Assembly: GCA_022925895.1 (NCBI GenBank)
Contig: JAKSYS010000227.1
Span: 1 to 64,000, forward strand
Reading direction: 5' to 3'
DNA length: 64,000 bases
Source: Fragilaria crotonensis
Taxonomy: Eukaryota; Bacillariophyta; Fragilariophyceae; Fragilariales; Fragilariaceae
A program made the translations under genes and the position numbers. The notes under the pieces were generated by a model. It did not search any database. It was not told the DNA's origin and saw only the letters and a program-made list of their open reading frames with translations. Below, in pieces: positions 41,901-50,744 of the stretch. The first letter of the stretch is position 1. Every line of letters starts with the position of its first letter.

Positions 41901-44538
41901 CCATACGCCAGATATCATCGCCACACTTTTCACCGAAAAGGAATGTGATGTGGTTGACGATGAAGGCCCTTTTGTTGCTCCTTTCGCTTCTGTGAACCAG
42001 GCCCACATATCGCGAGATCCGTCGCTTGTAACGATGGTCTCGTTCGAACCAATTGTCACGACCTTGATTGACATTCTTGGCAGCTCTTGGTTCCTGACGA
42101 CTGCACAAGATTGTCAGTATAGGGATCGTTCCAAGGACTTAGAAAACAGATTCAGATCTTCATGCTACGATGCCTTGACAAACTATGTCATGTCTGGGTT
42201 GACTTTTCCGTCGCACAACCTGTTAGGAATTCTTCTACGTTTTTCGAGGGCAAGCGGGCCGTATTCCGCTACAGAAGATTTCACTCGCCTCAGAGCGACT
42301 ATGGTGACACTGCAAAGCACTGTCAGAAACTCCCAAACGCTCATAAGAAATGCTGTCCCACTTCCGACACTGACGTTCCCGTGGACTGAAATCAATGATC
42401 TAGTGGAACAAGTAATTGCGCTTTGTTTGTCTCAAAGGGTCGACGAAGTGACAAGCGGATGCAAGCTTCTCATTGGCATCTTTCCTTGCATGACGGCTGG
42501 CTTACTAGAAGACAAAGAATCTCTGCGGAAGCTCCACGTGCGAATGCTGAAGTCCTTTGTGGCGAGAATTCGCGATTTTGTGGACGCGATCTGCAGTGAT
42601 AGCTTTCCCGACGCGTCCACGAGCTCCGCGGAGGAACAGCTTGGTCCCCCGCTGCTTCTTCTACTGTACGAATGTACTTTGTACTACTTGGAATTCTTCG
42701 GTCACATAGAATCTGACGTAGCCATGAACTTGGTGCGAACCTGCTTCGATGTCACCGCCACGTTTCACGCAAGTCTATGCTGCCGAACACTCGCCTTGAG
42801 ATGCGCTGTTACAGTCTTGGATCGGTTAGATTCCGATGATGTGGAGTACCTTATCCATGCATGCTCCGATGGAAGAGTCGACGATCTCACCACGGATGGG
42901 ATGAAGCTAGAATCCCATCTCGAAGTGTGTGAGGCAGATTTGATCCTATCCGCTCTTTCATACAGATCAATTGTATTTCAAGCAGACGACGGCTTGCGAG
43001 AAAAATTCGATAGAGCGAAGGATCATTTTGAGCTGGCATTAGAATTCGAAAACATCAAGACCTTTGATAGGGAGAAGGAATGCGCGGCTGCATGGCTGTG
43101 CGGTGACCACCTTCTGACTTGCAAGTTGGGCGCGATGAACTCCAATAACTGCGGTTGGGTTGAGATTACAATACGAGGTGCAACATTCCGACAACGCGAA
43201 CTTGTACGTCTTTCATCTTCGGTTTCCGTGGCGAACTCTGAGCTTTGGTCGTCGCTTTGGAATGAGCCTACCCCTCCAGGACAAGGCGACACGACGTACT
43301 GTTCCTCGCTGGAATCGCCTCAGCTGAATGGAGACGAAGAATTGTTGCAAGATGCTCTGGATGTGTTGGAACAATGCGATCAGTTGCTCGGAGCAGACCT
43401 CGATGCGCAGGATGACACAAGCAAACTACGCAACTTGATTAGCTACCCTGATGCTAGCCTACTGGCGTCATCTCCACGGGGTCAGTCCTCTGATGACTCG
43501 TCAAATTCCACTCGAACTGCGAAAACCCATGAAGAATCCTGCTTCCCTGCAATCCCATCTCACATCGAACATTTTGATTCAAACAGTATTCGCGCTTGGT
43601 TGTGGGAAACATTTGGGAGCCTTTCGGATATAGAAGCGGTTGCGACACGGATATCGGAGATGGGTTTGGACGATGTGATCGACCGGGAGTACAGCATCGA
43701 TACCCTCCAACTTCACGCCGAAAAGGTTGCACTGTATCCAGTAATTCGACTTAAGTTGGACGGGAAGGCTGCTCGAGACATCAACCTTTTGGATCGAACA
43801 GTTGTGCTTGATACTCACAAGGTTGCTCTGCTATTCGCTGGCCCACCAGATGCAAGCGGTATCGATGACCAGGGTGAGGTCGATTTTCTTCTGAAAGTGC
43901 AGTCTGCATCGCCTTCATTCTTTGACTTTTGTCAAGGGCTTGGGGACGTTGTCTTGTCCCGTCATATGAAGTATTTTTCAGCTGGTTTTGATACTTCTGG
44001 GAACGACATGGACGGAAAGTATGCATTAGTTTGGATTGAAAACAGTTGTGAGAGTAGGTCGCCATCCTCATTCCTCACTATCTTCCATACCGTGGCCTAC
44101 ATGCCCGCTAATGTCAACAACAGAAAGAGGCACGTTGGAAATGATTCTGTGCACGTGATATTTTGCGACCCTTCCTCTTTTCTCCATGAACAAGTCTGGG
44201 CTGGAGGAATGGAAGAAGAGACTGAGCGCGTTCTCATTAGCGGCGAATTTGGATTTGTAACAGTATTCGTGATCCCGGCGTCAGAAACGTTTTACAGGGT
44301 AAAAGTGCAGCTCCGACCTAGTCTTCCTGAAAATACGAGAATGCAGCTGCAACATCTTCCCGGTGAAGATATTGTGTCGGCGATGGATGCCCCGAAATTT
44401 GTCCGGAGACTGGCGAACCTCGCCGACATCGCATGCTCCGCCGTAACACATGAGACACTAGGACCTCCGACGACCTGGGAAATTCGCCTCAGACAGCTTC
44501 GCCAAATGAAGCGTCACGCAATGTTCTCACAAACTTAA
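38983..44538 (+). CDS. TSC2: Tuberin (TSC2) homologue with RapGAP domain
   Basis: A single-exon frame of 1,851 codons, close to the roughly 1,800 residues of animal tuberin. The long N-terminal part is helical and HEAT-like without clear motifs; residues about 1440-1520 are acidic and Ser-rich. The C-terminal RapGAP domain starts with VLDTHKVALLFAGP (V1607 on), has FFDFCQGLGDVV, AGFDTSGND, the FHTVAYMP segment and the catalytic helix RKRHVGNDSVHVIF, whose N1720 is the asparagine thumb of tuberin. GEFGFVTVFVIP and the tuberin-specific tail WEIRLRQLRQMKRH follow. Tuberin is the GAP for Rheb and restrains TORC1. The frame opens at a GTG (38968); I use ATG 38983. Extra 5' exons are possible. No TSC1 gene is in the window. 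Convergent with the next gene. Confidence 0.9.
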   Translation: MSAASALTADKSALRRPVPALRIVISVAEACDELWSVQEASQAIQWLRLLHAALLRDRVDAYDPSDVFHCIQASALNFPGTWEHAIWAVVALARACVGPAWRMQRVVDVVRNNGSTATTLSESTGGSGSPRQSHSPRSFSPHSLDPQQPLCPYPYIPEVLPGAILRMAAKAPPESRSLADAQRELVLSLCCGFEIFDHHERAPEWTIHGAHEPVETMLMFWLESATSSILKIDADGQETREPQAYPIAIKSDESSAELMERIKRRTIDWWYTLHVARACSDLVTAGWRPHLDKDVIVLHLLDIVQQGITLRHISPTAVHKTVREERLAASSSAAEAIAALVSLGSRSLLSPTCQVEVVTRLVELQVIAGRSPRYAQSLYPTGTLPYADDDYGWQQELETFLQQRSLCFVDSAELLWILLAQETSSVLAMATLLADPGNDLQRAAVVVRVVSGALWGKAPNSLGIPSLRIYWNEFLILLRRLAIPFLGSVSGLHGKEGNVDDSEQSMTLFLEIVVAVGRMVGCEMIRGTGILASDEWESFLQILKAVVIPCLRLDAEIFKRMCIPEDEHAFLKPYKIFKVIQTECEAVIAQLCEHLKQSARFEPYRYMSIVGDEHRDALHLCLLREATQVVSQPTSLAIDALRSWAAVGFLPCRKASWVETASAIVADAFAVYEDLSMSEYGGYVHSPLVRLEALLLLSNEVSYSPSVSDGESSQTIDTFPATGAHSSPIFSSASPLSLTRRVHDDHAELVRLVIFPCLSLVFNSAIGDDAAGIVWQFSPSMTVRKVSVDCHLLQSLSTTITRETEENENWTFRLRKYSIHLIGKLFCTDLLSKEYRTQMLKVLTETATMKPLQFPIPDVVGTDVLEPAQATHFVTNRSLLCLEAIGQVETCLCAAFFSYPHTHSSIPDLIDALCSILRHLSRFECLDTKELVLNKQQEYSFRMLLFAALLPLARLRRSFDDGLLLVERDEAMIHTPDIIATLFTEKECDVVDDEGPFVAPFASVNQAHISRDPSLVTMVSFEPIVTTLIDILGSSWFLTTAQDCQYRDRSKDLENRFRSSCYDALTNYVMSGLTFPSHNLLGILLRFSRASGPYSATEDFTRLRATMVTLQSTVRNSQTLIRNAVPLPTLTFPWTEINDLVEQVIALCLSQRVDEVTSGCKLLIGIFPCMTAGLLEDKESLRKLHVRMLKSFVARIRDFVDAICSDSFPDASTSSAEEQLGPPLLLLLYECTLYYLEFFGHIESDVAMNLVRTCFDVTATFHASLCCRTLALRCAVTVLDRLDSDDVEYLIHACSDGRVDDLTTDGMKLESHLEVCEADLILSALSYRSIVFQADDGLREKFDRAKDHFELALEFENIKTFDREKECAAAWLCGDHLLTCKLGAMNSNNCGWVEITIRGATFRQRELVRLSSSVSVANSELWSSLWNEPTPPGQGDTTYCSSLESPQLNGDEELLQDALDVLEQCDQLLGADLDAQDDTSKLRNLISYPDASLLASSPRGQSSDDSSNSTRTAKTHEESCFPAIPSHIEHFDSNSIRAWLWETFGSLSDIEAVATRISEMGLDDVIDREYSIDTLQLHAEKVALYPVIRLKLDGKAARDINLLDRTVVLDTHKVALLFAGPPDASGIDDQGEVDFLLKVQSASPSFFDFCQGLGDVVLSRHMKYFSAGFDTSGNDMDGKYALVWIENSCESRSPSSFLTIFHTVAYMPANVNNRKRHVGNDSVHVIFCDPSSFLHEQVWAGGMEEETERVLISGEFGFVTVFVIPASETFYRVKVQLRPSLPENTRMQLQHLPGEDIVSAMDAPKFVRRLANLADIACSAVTHETLGPPTTWEIRLRQLRQMKRHAMFSQT

Positions 44539-44645
44539 CCTCCATGCGAGTCGCACTATAAATTATCATGCAAATTAGAAGTCACACAGATCCCGCTGCC
44601 TGAGAGGAGAATCTAGAATCATGCCATTTATCAGACCAGAGGCTG

Positions 44646-46466
44646 TCAATACCATTTGCGGCGAGCAGACTGTCGCGGAGTGTCAGTCATGTCTTGTCGG
44701 CGATCACCACCATCGTCCTTGTCGTCCTTTAATTCTTCGGTATCTTCTTGAACATCCATGACGCCATCTGCAAGATCTTGCCCAATAACCCCCCCTAGAG
44801 CAGTGGACACGAGCTTCTCCTTGGCGAAGTCCTGAAGGGCGCCGACAAAGGCATATCGACCTGCCTTCCGATCCTCTCCATCTGCAGGTTCACCTCTAGT
44901 GGTGTCGCCACCCTCTTCCGCTTCGGCCCTGCGATCTGCCACGGTCTTATTGAAATCTGAGACCATCCCGGCCTGATCTGCCGACAACACCGATCCCAAC
45001 GCAGCACCAGCAACAAACCCTGTAGCGGCTCCCATCGCCGCCCCAAACACACCTCCCCCGCCATTGCTCTGTTGACCACGGGTGCCCCCTCGTGTGGTTG
45101 TCCTTGAATTGGCATCCCCGGCATTCATTTCCATCTCTACGACTTCCGGCTCTTCTTCAGTCTCCCCCGGAACAACTTCTTCTGGCATCGGCGCTTCACC
45201 TTCGAGACCTTCCACACCTGGCGCTCCAGCTGGCACCTCTGGAGCTGAATCCTCCGTCGCGCTGCTGAACATATCGCCAATTCCAAGCGATGCCAATGCT
45301 TGTCCTCCCACCACGCCAGCCGCAGCTTGCATCCAACTCTGCGCCTCGTCTTTCTGGCCATCTTTCGCTTGTTGAGACCTGCTTTTGTTTGCCACTTTGG
45401 CCATTCCGCCTTTGTCATCCTCACGATTTTCGGTAATTTCTTCCCAAGTGCTGGGTTCCTCTTCCTTTCCTTCAGCGTCACCCTCAACCTCAGGACCTTC
45501 GGCTTCTGGCACGGTGTCAAGAGTCGGTGGTTCTTCCGGAACAGGAGCGTCAGGGACTTCAGGTGTTGGAGCGTCAGGAACTTCTGGAACAAAGCCACCG
45601 GGATCTGCAAAGTCTTGCTCAATGAGATCAGGGGCTTCCGCCAACGCGCGAAGGTTGTCAGGGTCTACCAAAATTCTCATGGTATCTGGATTGCTCATCA
45701 AAGCAGCACATAATTGGTTTTCATCCCGGAGTGCTCTTAACTGTGGATCGTTTTCAATGGTTTCATCCATCGTTTCTGGATTCTCAAGCATGTCGTCCAT
45801 GCGCTCCTGCACTTCAGGATCTTCCATGTGCTCGGCAGCAGAATATAGCTGCATCTTCAGCTCCACATTCGCGGGATTTCCTACGTCAGCATCAGCATCA
45901 GGTACAAGGGCATCTGGATCTTCAAATAGACCAACGAAGAAGCCTTTGATCATGCCAAACCCTTTGGTAGGGCTGAAGAGGCCAACAATTTTCTTGATAA
46001 GCATCAAAACCTGAAAGACTTTGAAGAGTGGATGCGAGGTGACGATAGCAATTTTTGCCAGAACTGCATCATAGGTTCGCTTGAAAATCCCTGGTGGTTC
46101 CTCGTCTTCGTCTTCAGGAAGAACGCCTCCTTGATCACGGTAAACCTTCTCGAAATTAATACGGATCAACTGAGGGTCCTCAAAGATGGGCCTCAAATCA
46201 GGGTTTTGCTTCAACAGATGTTGCAGTCGAGGGCAGTTGGCGTATATTGACTTGGCGAACTCTTCATCTTCACGGATACGGAAAACAATATCACGCATCA
46301 TTTCCAAGTTATCAGCCATTAAATCCTGAGCTTTGTCGTTGAGATCATCTCTTAGAACCATAGGGCTCTCATCGTTAAGGTCTTTCGTGTCATCGTTTTC
46401 AAACGCTTTCTTTTCATTTTCATTCGTTGCGACGACTTTGGCCCTTCCCCATCCGAACCAAGGCAT
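44646..46466 (-). CDS. Acidic STI1-like motif protein of unknown function
   Basis: A 606-residue acidic protein. Residues about 50-110 (MMRDIVFRIREDEEFAKSI, LLKQNPDLRPIFEDPQLI) and about 215-290 (MLENPETMDETIENDPQLRAL, ALMSNPDTMRILVDPDNL) resemble STI1 repeats of ubiquilins and Hop, which bind hydrophobic client segments. There is no ubiquitin-like or UBA domain. A hydrophobic stretch (SHPLFKVFQVLMLIKKIVGLF) lies near 145. The region after 290 is Pro/Glu-rich and repetitive (PEVPDAP), then Gly/Ala-rich segments (GAAMGAATGFVAGAALGSVL) that could insert in membranes. A chaperone-like role is possible but not shown. Confidence 0.75.
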   Translation of the reverse strand: MPWFGWGRAKVVATNENEKKAFENDDTKDLNDESPMVLRDDLNDKAQDLMADNLEMMRDIVFRIREDEEFAKSIYANCPRLQHLLKQNPDLRPIFEDPQLIRINFEKVYRDQGGVLPEDEDEEPPGIFKRTYDAVLAKIAIVTSHPLFKVFQVLMLIKKIVGLFSPTKGFGMIKGFFVGLFEDPDALVPDADADVGNPANVELKMQLYSAAEHMEDPEVQERMDDMLENPETMDETIENDPQLRALRDENQLCAALMSNPDTMRILVDPDNLRALAEAPDLIEQDFADPGGFVPEVPDAPTPEVPDAPVPEEPPTLDTVPEAEGPEVEGDAEGKEEEPSTWEEITENREDDKGGMAKVANKSRSQQAKDGQKDEAQSWMQAAAGVVGGQALASLGIGDMFSSATEDSAPEVPAGAPGVEGLEGEAPMPEEVVPGETEEEPEVVEMEMNAGDANSRTTTRGGTRGQQSNGGGGVFGAAMGAATGFVAGAALGSVLSADQAGMVSDFNKTVADRRAEAEEGGDTTRGEPADGEDRKAGRYAFVGALQDFAKEKLVSTALGGVIGQDLADGVMDVQEDTEELKDDKDDGGDRRQDMTDTPRQSARRKWY

Positions 46467-47513
46467 GTTAACAAGCAGAAAGGAGTGTACGGCCAGAAAA
46501 TAGGCTCTCAGGGGTTTGGAAGAAAGGTCTAGCTAGCACCCAGACAAGTGACATGGAGTTGGAACGAGAGGCAGTTTGCGCACTGTGCATCGTCTCTCTC
46601 TTGCGCTTTGTCGTTGCCGGGGCTCGTAGGAAAGTCTTGGTGACTCACATCAGCCTATGTCTGTAATCATGTACTGCGAACTTTTTTATGGTGTAGTTCA
46701 TTATGATCCGTCGAGGGTCATTTCACGACCTGACACGGTGTATTATACGACGAGTGTCCTTGATTACAAATACATACATGTATATTATATATTTCATTTT
46801 ATGTCATCGGAGTCATTCTTGGACAAAGAACAATGTTTTCATGCACGTACACGGCGAGTACAGTACATGCTGAAGATAACATCCATACAAACTATACACA
46901 CCATACAGCATTATCCGGATGACGATCATGCAGCATGCAGCATGCACGACGGCAACCCGAGAATCTGTTTTTTACCATTTTCGAGTACAATTGAACTGCG
47001 CTGGGCTCCTGAATGCTTATGGCTCATGGATATGATGGCATACATGCTATACCTGTACCAGGACCGAGTATATTGACCTTGTCTTGAGGGGATAGGGAGC
47101 ATGGCAAATCATGACTCGATCCACAAATCCAGGAACTGTTCTCCTAGTTTTGTAGACCGTGCTGGTCGAAAATGCTGACGTCGCGGATGTTCGCAATCAG
47201 CATGTACAACATGTGCTTAGATGTGTTGACGAGACGAGATAATGCGGGAACAGGTATTCTAGCTTGATCTCAATGTGTTCCCTCCGTGTACGCTCTTGCT
47301 TCGTCGTATGATACAATTCGGATGCGCAATGCGCAATACAGTACCTCAGCGACACGAATAACAACATTAGTACGCGTCATAAATACACAAAGGCGTTCAG
47401 TACTGGTGCCACTCCAGAACTAGACAACGCATCACCTCGAGCTAGATTTGTGCAAGGCCGACACGCATGACATGCTGAGCTACAATGAAGACAAAAAGTG
47501 ATGATCAAAATTG
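46467..47513. other. 1-kb intergenic region
   Basis: No gene seen. It has ATGCAGCATGCAGCATGCA repeats near 46928-46945. The promoter of the STI1-like gene and the 3' end of the next minus gene should be here. Confidence 0.5.
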
Positions 47514-49226
47514 TTACTGCTGCTGCAGTTCTCTGTTGAGCCTCAAACCGTCATCAGCTTCAAATAACCCGAGTGCCCTCGCCCCATCAGCCCAGTATTG
47601 TTTTCCCCCACTTGCAGTATCGCGACGCTCGCGCAATGTTCTTAGCTCCGCCTTCAATGGCTCGTCAATACACTGGCACGACTCACACAAGTGACTGCTT
47701 GCCATGTTCTGAGCAGCTTGGTAGACACCTTGCAGCTTTGCAGGGTAGTACACAGCTCCTCGGCCTCGCTGACGGAGAGGAAGCGACGCACAATGCTTGC
47801 ACCGAATGCCAACCTGACCAAGAGAAACCTGTTTCTTCCTTCCCTGCGTATTCGATTCAACATCCTCAGGCTGGGCTTCAAAAACTTCCAATTGCTTGCG
47901 AACCATGATTTGGTACTCCGATAGGTGTTCATCGTCACAGGCCAGAGCCAAACTAACAGCAGGCGATGCGGAAGGCCCGCTCGTCGTATTACCTCTCAAG
48001 TCCGCAGGATTCATGTTATTCAGTCTGCCACCGGTAGCGGCCAGGAATGATGGATGGAACCCCCCCGGCCCCGGAGGAATTCCTGACGCCATCATCATAC
48101 GCTGCCTCATGGCATCCGCCTCCGTGAGGCCTCCTTGTCGCTGATGATACATCATTTGCTGCAAGGCAGCATCCGGCATGCCGCCACCTGGCATGGAGCC
48201 TGGCATGCCCGGCGGCATACCACTGAACCCCATGACAGGCATTATACCTCCAGGACGACCACCAAAGCCGCCGAAGCCCATCTGTCCAACCGGGCCGCCA
48301 GGACCAGGAGGCATGGGTCCAGTCAGAGGCATGCCTCCCATGGTATTGTTTGGCGGCCCTCCTTGTTGCTGGGAAGTATTTGGGGTTCCATTTGGATCAG
48401 CACCGGGAGGCTGGGCGCCTTCTTGCCCTTGTCCGCCAGGATTGACTTGGCCTTGAAAACCTCCCTGAGGCGCACCACCGCTGGGGAATTGACCGTTGAA
48501 AGGACCCATGCCAAACTGACCAAGAGCAACAGGGTTTCCAGCAAAGCCAAGCGGAAGCTGACCTTGGCCTCCCATCATGAGCTGTTGATTCAGTAAATGC
48601 TGAGACATCATAGCGTTTTCCGGCATGGCACCCACGCGTGGAGGAAACTGCATATCTCGGAGGGGGCGAGCTTGTGGAAAAAGCGCGTTTGATCCTCCAA
48701 CCATATTGGCAGGAGGAAGACGACCCCCTCCCGGGGCGTTCGGGTCGAAACCAAGTTGCGGTGGTGGTTGCATTCCGATGGTGTTCTGAGTCATCTGCTG
48801 CTGGTGCTGTTGCGGCTGGGGAGCAGTACCACCTCCAGCAGTTGGAACAGCAGATTGCACTTGTATCGCGGGCACACCTGGAGCAGGATGCTTTGAATTA
48901 TCGTCCATGGTGCGTGGACGTGATAGAGCAGGTTCGTTATTGGCAACTTCCGCTTCTCCGGTCGAAGGAGGAGGGCGTTCTCGCTTCCCATTGGGTAGTT
49001 GGGGTGAAGATTCGTCGGCATCCTCAAATTCACCTCCTTCTGCAGGTGTGACACCAGCAATATCCGCGTTCTTCTTATTAGTCGCGACCACCTCATGATT
49101 GGCTTCATCACCGGCCGCATCGTTGACGGACAATTGATTCGAATTTATCACGGTGCCATCCTTCGTATCGGAAGCGTTGGAGACGTCAACATCGCCGTCA
49201 TTCTCGGTGTCCTCCGACTGTTTCAT
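47514..49226 (-). CDS. Gly/Pro/Gln-rich protein with a C-terminal CxxC domain common in diatoms
   Basis: A 570-residue protein. The first 420 residues are low complexity: acidic and Asn-rich, then Gly/Pro/Met/Gln-rich (for example GGPPNNTMGGMPLTGPMPPG). The last 140 residues are globular: LSEYQIMVRKQLEVFEAQPEDV, GRKKQVSLGQVGIRCKHCA, GAVYYPAKLQGVYQAAQNMA, then HLCESC. The two Cys pairs and a His (C-x-x-C, then H-x-C-x-x-C) suggest a zinc site. From memory this module recurs in many diatom proteins but has no name I am sure of. The prion-like N-terminus suggests a nuclear or condensate role; that is inference. Confidence 0.8.
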   Translation of the reverse strand: MKQSEDTENDGDVDVSNASDTKDGTVINSNQLSVNDAAGDEANHEVVATNKKNADIAGVTPAEGGEFEDADESSPQLPNGKRERPPPSTGEAEVANNEPALSRPRTMDDNSKHPAPGVPAIQVQSAVPTAGGGTAPQPQQHQQQMTQNTIGMQPPPQLGFDPNAPGGGRLPPANMVGGSNALFPQARPLRDMQFPPRVGAMPENAMMSQHLLNQQLMMGGQGQLPLGFAGNPVALGQFGMGPFNGQFPSGGAPQGGFQGQVNPGGQGQEGAQPPGADPNGTPNTSQQQGGPPNNTMGGMPLTGPMPPGPGGPVGQMGFGGFGGRPGGIMPVMGFSGMPPGMPGSMPGGGMPDAALQQMMYHQRQGGLTEADAMRQRMMMASGIPPGPGGFHPSFLAATGGRLNNMNPADLRGNTTSGPSASPAVSLALACDDEHLSEYQIMVRKQLEVFEAQPEDVESNTQGRKKQVSLGQVGIRCKHCASLPLRQRGRGAVYYPAKLQGVYQAAQNMASSHLCESCQCIDEPLKAELRTLRERRDTASGGKQYWADGARALGLFEADDGLRLNRELQQQ

Positions 49227-50744
49227 TGTTCGTGTCTCCGATTTGGGAGGTGGGAGGTTGGCGAGATTGCTGTCGATGGCTGCAATAGTGGTGCTCTGCT
49301 GGTACGCACCTGTTCCAATGCAGACTTGATGAGCTGCGAGGTGCGAGTGATACGGAGTACTATCCCAGGTATACGACTTATTGTAATCCCATGCCTTAGA
49401 CCCAAACGTCTTGTGTCATTCGGGCGTAGTACATGTACCAGGCGGTTCCGAAACTTGGGATCAAACTTCGCAGCGAACGACGCGCAGCAACGACCTCAAA
49501 AACTCAAACACCGCCCTTGTTTTGAACAATGACGAATGACCCCTCGGATAGATTTTTAGATCTCTGTCGGAAACGAAATCGGTGGTGGTTGTGACGAAGG
49601 AATCATACATCGATTCTTATGTACAATCCGTACAAACGAGAAGGCCGATGCTGCGACAAACGATGGAACTAAAAAATAGAACTTGGAATATGCTGTACTC
49701 AAGTACTGTTCTTTACTCCTGTACTATCTAGCACCCCAGTAGTGGACTAAGCTTCATGAATGTCAAACGAAATTTTGGAGATTCCATCGTTTGGTCGACG
49801 ATCGTTGAACGGCCAACCTACATGAACTTCTGCATACATCCTGTGTACATCTTTTTATATATATAGTCCTCGGATGATATCATAACTTGCACATATGAAA
49901 GGGTTATATAACGAGAAAAAGAACAAACGTCGAAGTCCTCTCTCTAGTTAGTAGATGACTACTACATAAGGACAATCGAATCAAACTTGACCTCATCTTT
50001 CGACGACAAGCCCAACGGAAACTCCCCCTTCATTTAAATTTCATGTTTAAATGCTTATCTCACGTCGTTATGTGTATTAATAACATTAGTATCGACAACT
50101 AATTCTCGTAAGTGTTCTCCTGTCTCCATTAAACACAACTTCGGAGTTCGACTAATTGTGCATTAGTAGGACCTGGTACATGAACAAGGGATACAACACA
50201 CAATGTGACATGACGTCGACGAAAGAGGAACATCGTTATCCACGGTGAGAAAGAAGTCCGTTTTACATCACTTTTATACTTCATACTGTTTCGTACAACT
50301 TGGAGTATGTCATACATATGCATACGATCGAGAACCGCTCCGTATCATACATTCAGTATCAAACTTGAAACTCGGAGGATCAATCTCAAGAATCGCATAC
50401 AAATCATTACGAATACTCCAGGGTCCATTGTACATACTTCTACCAGTACACTCCCGATTGTTACGGACTAAAATGTACTCGTAGCTGCACAGTCTGGTAT
50501 ACGGTACACACCATACGGAGTACGGAGTAGACACTACACAGAGTACAACTTCTACAGTACAGAGTAGAGTGTAGGGTACAGTACCAGCACAGATATGCCT
50601 ACCAGGTACAAGTACAAGTACTTGCATTTAAAATGGTTTAAAAAAAAAAAGGAATGCTCGTCATGCTGTTGGCGTTGTGATGAATGCTGTCTGCTAGTAG
50701 AGGGAGTTGTCACCACAGAATGTTCTATTTTATATGCCTATAGT
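49227..50744. other. 1.5-kb AT-rich intergenic region
   Basis: No gene supported. It contains a palindromic ATTTAAATTTCATGTTTAAAT patch near 50033-50050, dense GTAC motifs at 50290-50625, and an A10 tract at 50641-50650. Confidence 0.5.

Noticed and set aside
48135-48596. Arg/His-rich plus frame of 153 codons
   Set aside because: Antisense to the Gly/Pro-rich minus-strand protein; composition is explained by that repeat-rich coding sequence.
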